Made by a program: the position numbers and the translations under genes
The notes under the pieces: model-generated
The model's input: only the letters and a program-made list of their open reading frames with translations
Database searches by the model: none
Told to the model about the DNA's origin: nothing
In this document: in pieces, positions 62,739 to 64,000 of the stretch
How positions within the stretch are numbered: position 1 is the stretch's first letter
How the letters are laid out: each line of letters opens with the position of its first letter
NCBI GenBank assembly: GCA_037445895.1
Contig: JBBIJO010000013.1
Location: 12,028-76,027, forward strand
Direction: 5' to 3'
Length of the DNA: 64,000 nt
Origin: JBBIJO01 sp037445895
Lineage (GTDB): Bacteria; Bacteroidota; Ignavibacteria; Kapaibacteriales; UBA2268

Positions 62739-64000
62739 ATGTCTGCAAAAGGCGGAGGAGCAGGAAAGGTTTATTTTATTCTGTATTTAGCGGTCATACT
62801 TGAACTTCTCATCATTATCGTTGAGCGAGATGAAGCCGAAGAACTTTTGTTGAAGAAACAACGAGAAACAATGAGAATTGTTCAAAGTATTCTTTCCCAG
62901 CTTCAATCGGGTTCTGGAACGGAAGGAATCAATACCAGACCCCAAGACGAAATTACTATACCACCGCCGGGAATTAATATGCGCGAAATAATGGGGACCG
63001 ATATAAAATCCTCCCGAAAATATTTTGTCGAAGTTGGCGTAACCGATGTTGCAGCTGAACTAAAAAAACACGAAGGCGAGAGCGAAAAAGAATATCTCGA
63101 GCGAATAAAAGTTGCTGCTAAACTTGCTAATGTCCAAGAAATCGAATATCAAATTTTTTACAGCCCAAGCACGGACCCATTGAATGCACCACTTTTCCCT
63201 ACCGATGATGAACTACGAAAGATGAACATTGACTTTGCAAAATTTAGTCCCGGCCAAACAATTTCCGCAAGCGATGGCTCTACGTGGGAATTTATGAGTT
63301 TACGAAAATTATCGCTCGACCAAAGCAAAGTTGAGGAAACTATTGCCGACAATCTCCAAAATATCACACTCGAAACTTTGGAGCCATACTATCCTTCGAC
63401 AAAACGATTTGCAATCGGTCCACCATATTCCCCAGGCAACAACGAGGATAGCGTATTTTTCTACTCAAGCGAAGAAACTGCTTTGAAAGGTTCGCCATCG
63501 ACCAAAATTTCCAACCTTAAAAAGCGTGTCTTTATTGTTAACTTCCAGCCACCGAGCCGCGCAGGTTGGTATAAGCTACGAATTTATTCAAGGACAAACC
63601 GAATTCTAGGCGTTGTAAAAGAACAACGCGGCGGCGAGATTCCCGAAGACACTCGAATCAACATTGGAACTGTAACTCTAACGGTCAAAGACCTCAATCG
63701 AGTAAGAAGAGAACTCGAAAATTTATTATTAAAATACAATCTTCCGCCGCAGGATATTCTGTTAAATGCAACCTCCTACGAGGATGTAGTTAAATTCGAT
63801 GAAATGCTCGAAAATGCCGTAAAACTTGCATCGACAGAAGAAAATGCTGCCGAAGTCATCAGCAAAATTAGATTATATGGATACATAGTAAAACTCCTTA
63901 CTCCCGGGCAATCATTATTGTTCCCTCAGAACACTAATAGTATTGGGTTCAATGTTCGAGTAATAACTCCAAAGCCCGCTGTATCGGAACCAACCGTTAC
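62739..64000 (+). CDS. Single-pass membrane protein with large periplasmic part, possible divergent GldM/PorM (runs off the window)
   Basis: The first 420 codons are present; no stop before the window end. A short glycine-rich start (MSAKGGGAGK) is followed by one membrane helix (about 11-28, VYFILYLAVILELLIIIV) with a glutamate, E22, inside it, then a charged helix (RDEAEELLLKKQRETMRIVQSILSQLQSG) and beta-rich segments (RVFIVNFQPPSRAGWYKLRIYS, VTLTVKDLNRV). This layout resembles GldM/PorM, the T9SS motor and periplasmic shaft subunit, and T9SS cargo is encoded nearby, but sequence similarity is not strong enough for me to be sure. AAAATAGGGTG precedes the ATG. Confidence 0.6.
   Translation, partial: MSAKGGGAGKVYFILYLAVILELLIIIVERDEAEELLLKKQRETMRIVQSILSQLQSGSGTEGINTRPQDEITIPPPGINMREIMGTDIKSSRKYFVEVGVTDVAAELKKHEGESEKEYLERIKVAAKLANVQEIEYQIFYSPSTDPLNAPLFPTDDELRKMNIDFAKFSPGQTISASDGSTWEFMSLRKLSLDQSKVEETIADNLQNITLETLEPYYPSTKRFAIGPPYSPGNNEDSVFFYSSEETALKGSPSTKISNLKKRVFIVNFQPPSRAGWYKLRIYSRTNRILGVVKEQRGGEIPEDTRINIGTVTLTVKDLNRVRRELENLLLKYNLPPQDILLNATSYEDVVKFDEMLENAVKLASTEENAAEVISKIRLYGYIVKLLTPGQSLLFPQNTNSIGFNVRVITPKPAVSEPTV

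Noticed and set aside
1..64000. Search for tRNA, rRNA, CRISPR arrays, insertion sequences, integrases and phage genes
   Set aside because: No cloverleaf, direct repeat array, transposase or recombinase was recognised by reading both strands; a short or unusual RNA gene could still be missed by eye.

Overview
The window is AT-rich chromosomal DNA from a Gram-negative member of the Bacteroidota/Chlorobiota/Ignavibacteriota group, perhaps a Kapabacteria- or Ignavibacteria-like lineage (inference; no rRNA is present to settle it). The evidence is two very large secreted proteins with C-terminal domains of the type IX secretion (T9SS) type A kind, several upstream sites matching the Bacteroidota -7 element TAnnTTTG, outer-membrane barrels, and apolipoprotein N-acyltransferase. 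Coding density is high: no gap between genes exceeds 300 bases. I see no tRNA, rRNA, CRISPR array, insertion sequence or phage gene, so this reads as core genome rather than an island.

Layout. 1-6.5 kb: 3'-truncated yicC, then divergent der, and a lon-dapD-small membrane protein-Memo gene run. 6.5-15.6 kb (minus): a T9SS-secreted beta-helix protein, a SpoU RNA methylase and two large orphan PAS histidine kinases, closely packed. 15.7-23 kb: nrnA, then a minus-strand run ccmB-speA-HD hydrolase-lysC-lysA. 23-37 kb (plus): rhomboid protease, PrkA kinase, CCA-adding-type nucleotidyltransferase, peptidase T with an OPT peptide transporter, a flippase-like protein, an rRNA methylase, uppP, a cyclophilin lipoprotein and a GH57 enzyme. 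37-45 kb (minus): fructose-bisphosphate aldolase, hprK, dsbD, a DJ-1 family protein, acylphosphatase and a patatin/outer-membrane-barrel protein. 45-50 kb: glycerophosphodiesterase and a 1410-residue T9SS protein. 50-58.7 kb: an MsbA-like ABC exporter, cutA, bcp, tatD joined in frame to an outer-membrane-type barrel, lnt, a response regulator with a degenerate HD-GYP domain, and ispD. 58.7-64 kb: an isolated nuoJK pair, a CheY-like regulator with a bi-domain oxidoreductase, and the start of a single-pass membrane protein that could be a divergent GldM/PorM.

How the genes fit together. Envelope building is a strong theme (uppP, lnt, MsbA-like exporter, dsbD, ispD, barrels, T9SS cargo). Lysine/diaminopimelate synthesis is represented by dapD, lysC and lysA in two places; speA sits in the same run as lysC-lysA. 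Peptide use is suggested by pepT beside an OPT transporter. The most unusual points are the tatD-barrel reading frame with a plausible internal start, the inactive-looking HD-GYP regulator, and perfect palindromes at two promoter or start regions. None of these has been tested here by database search.
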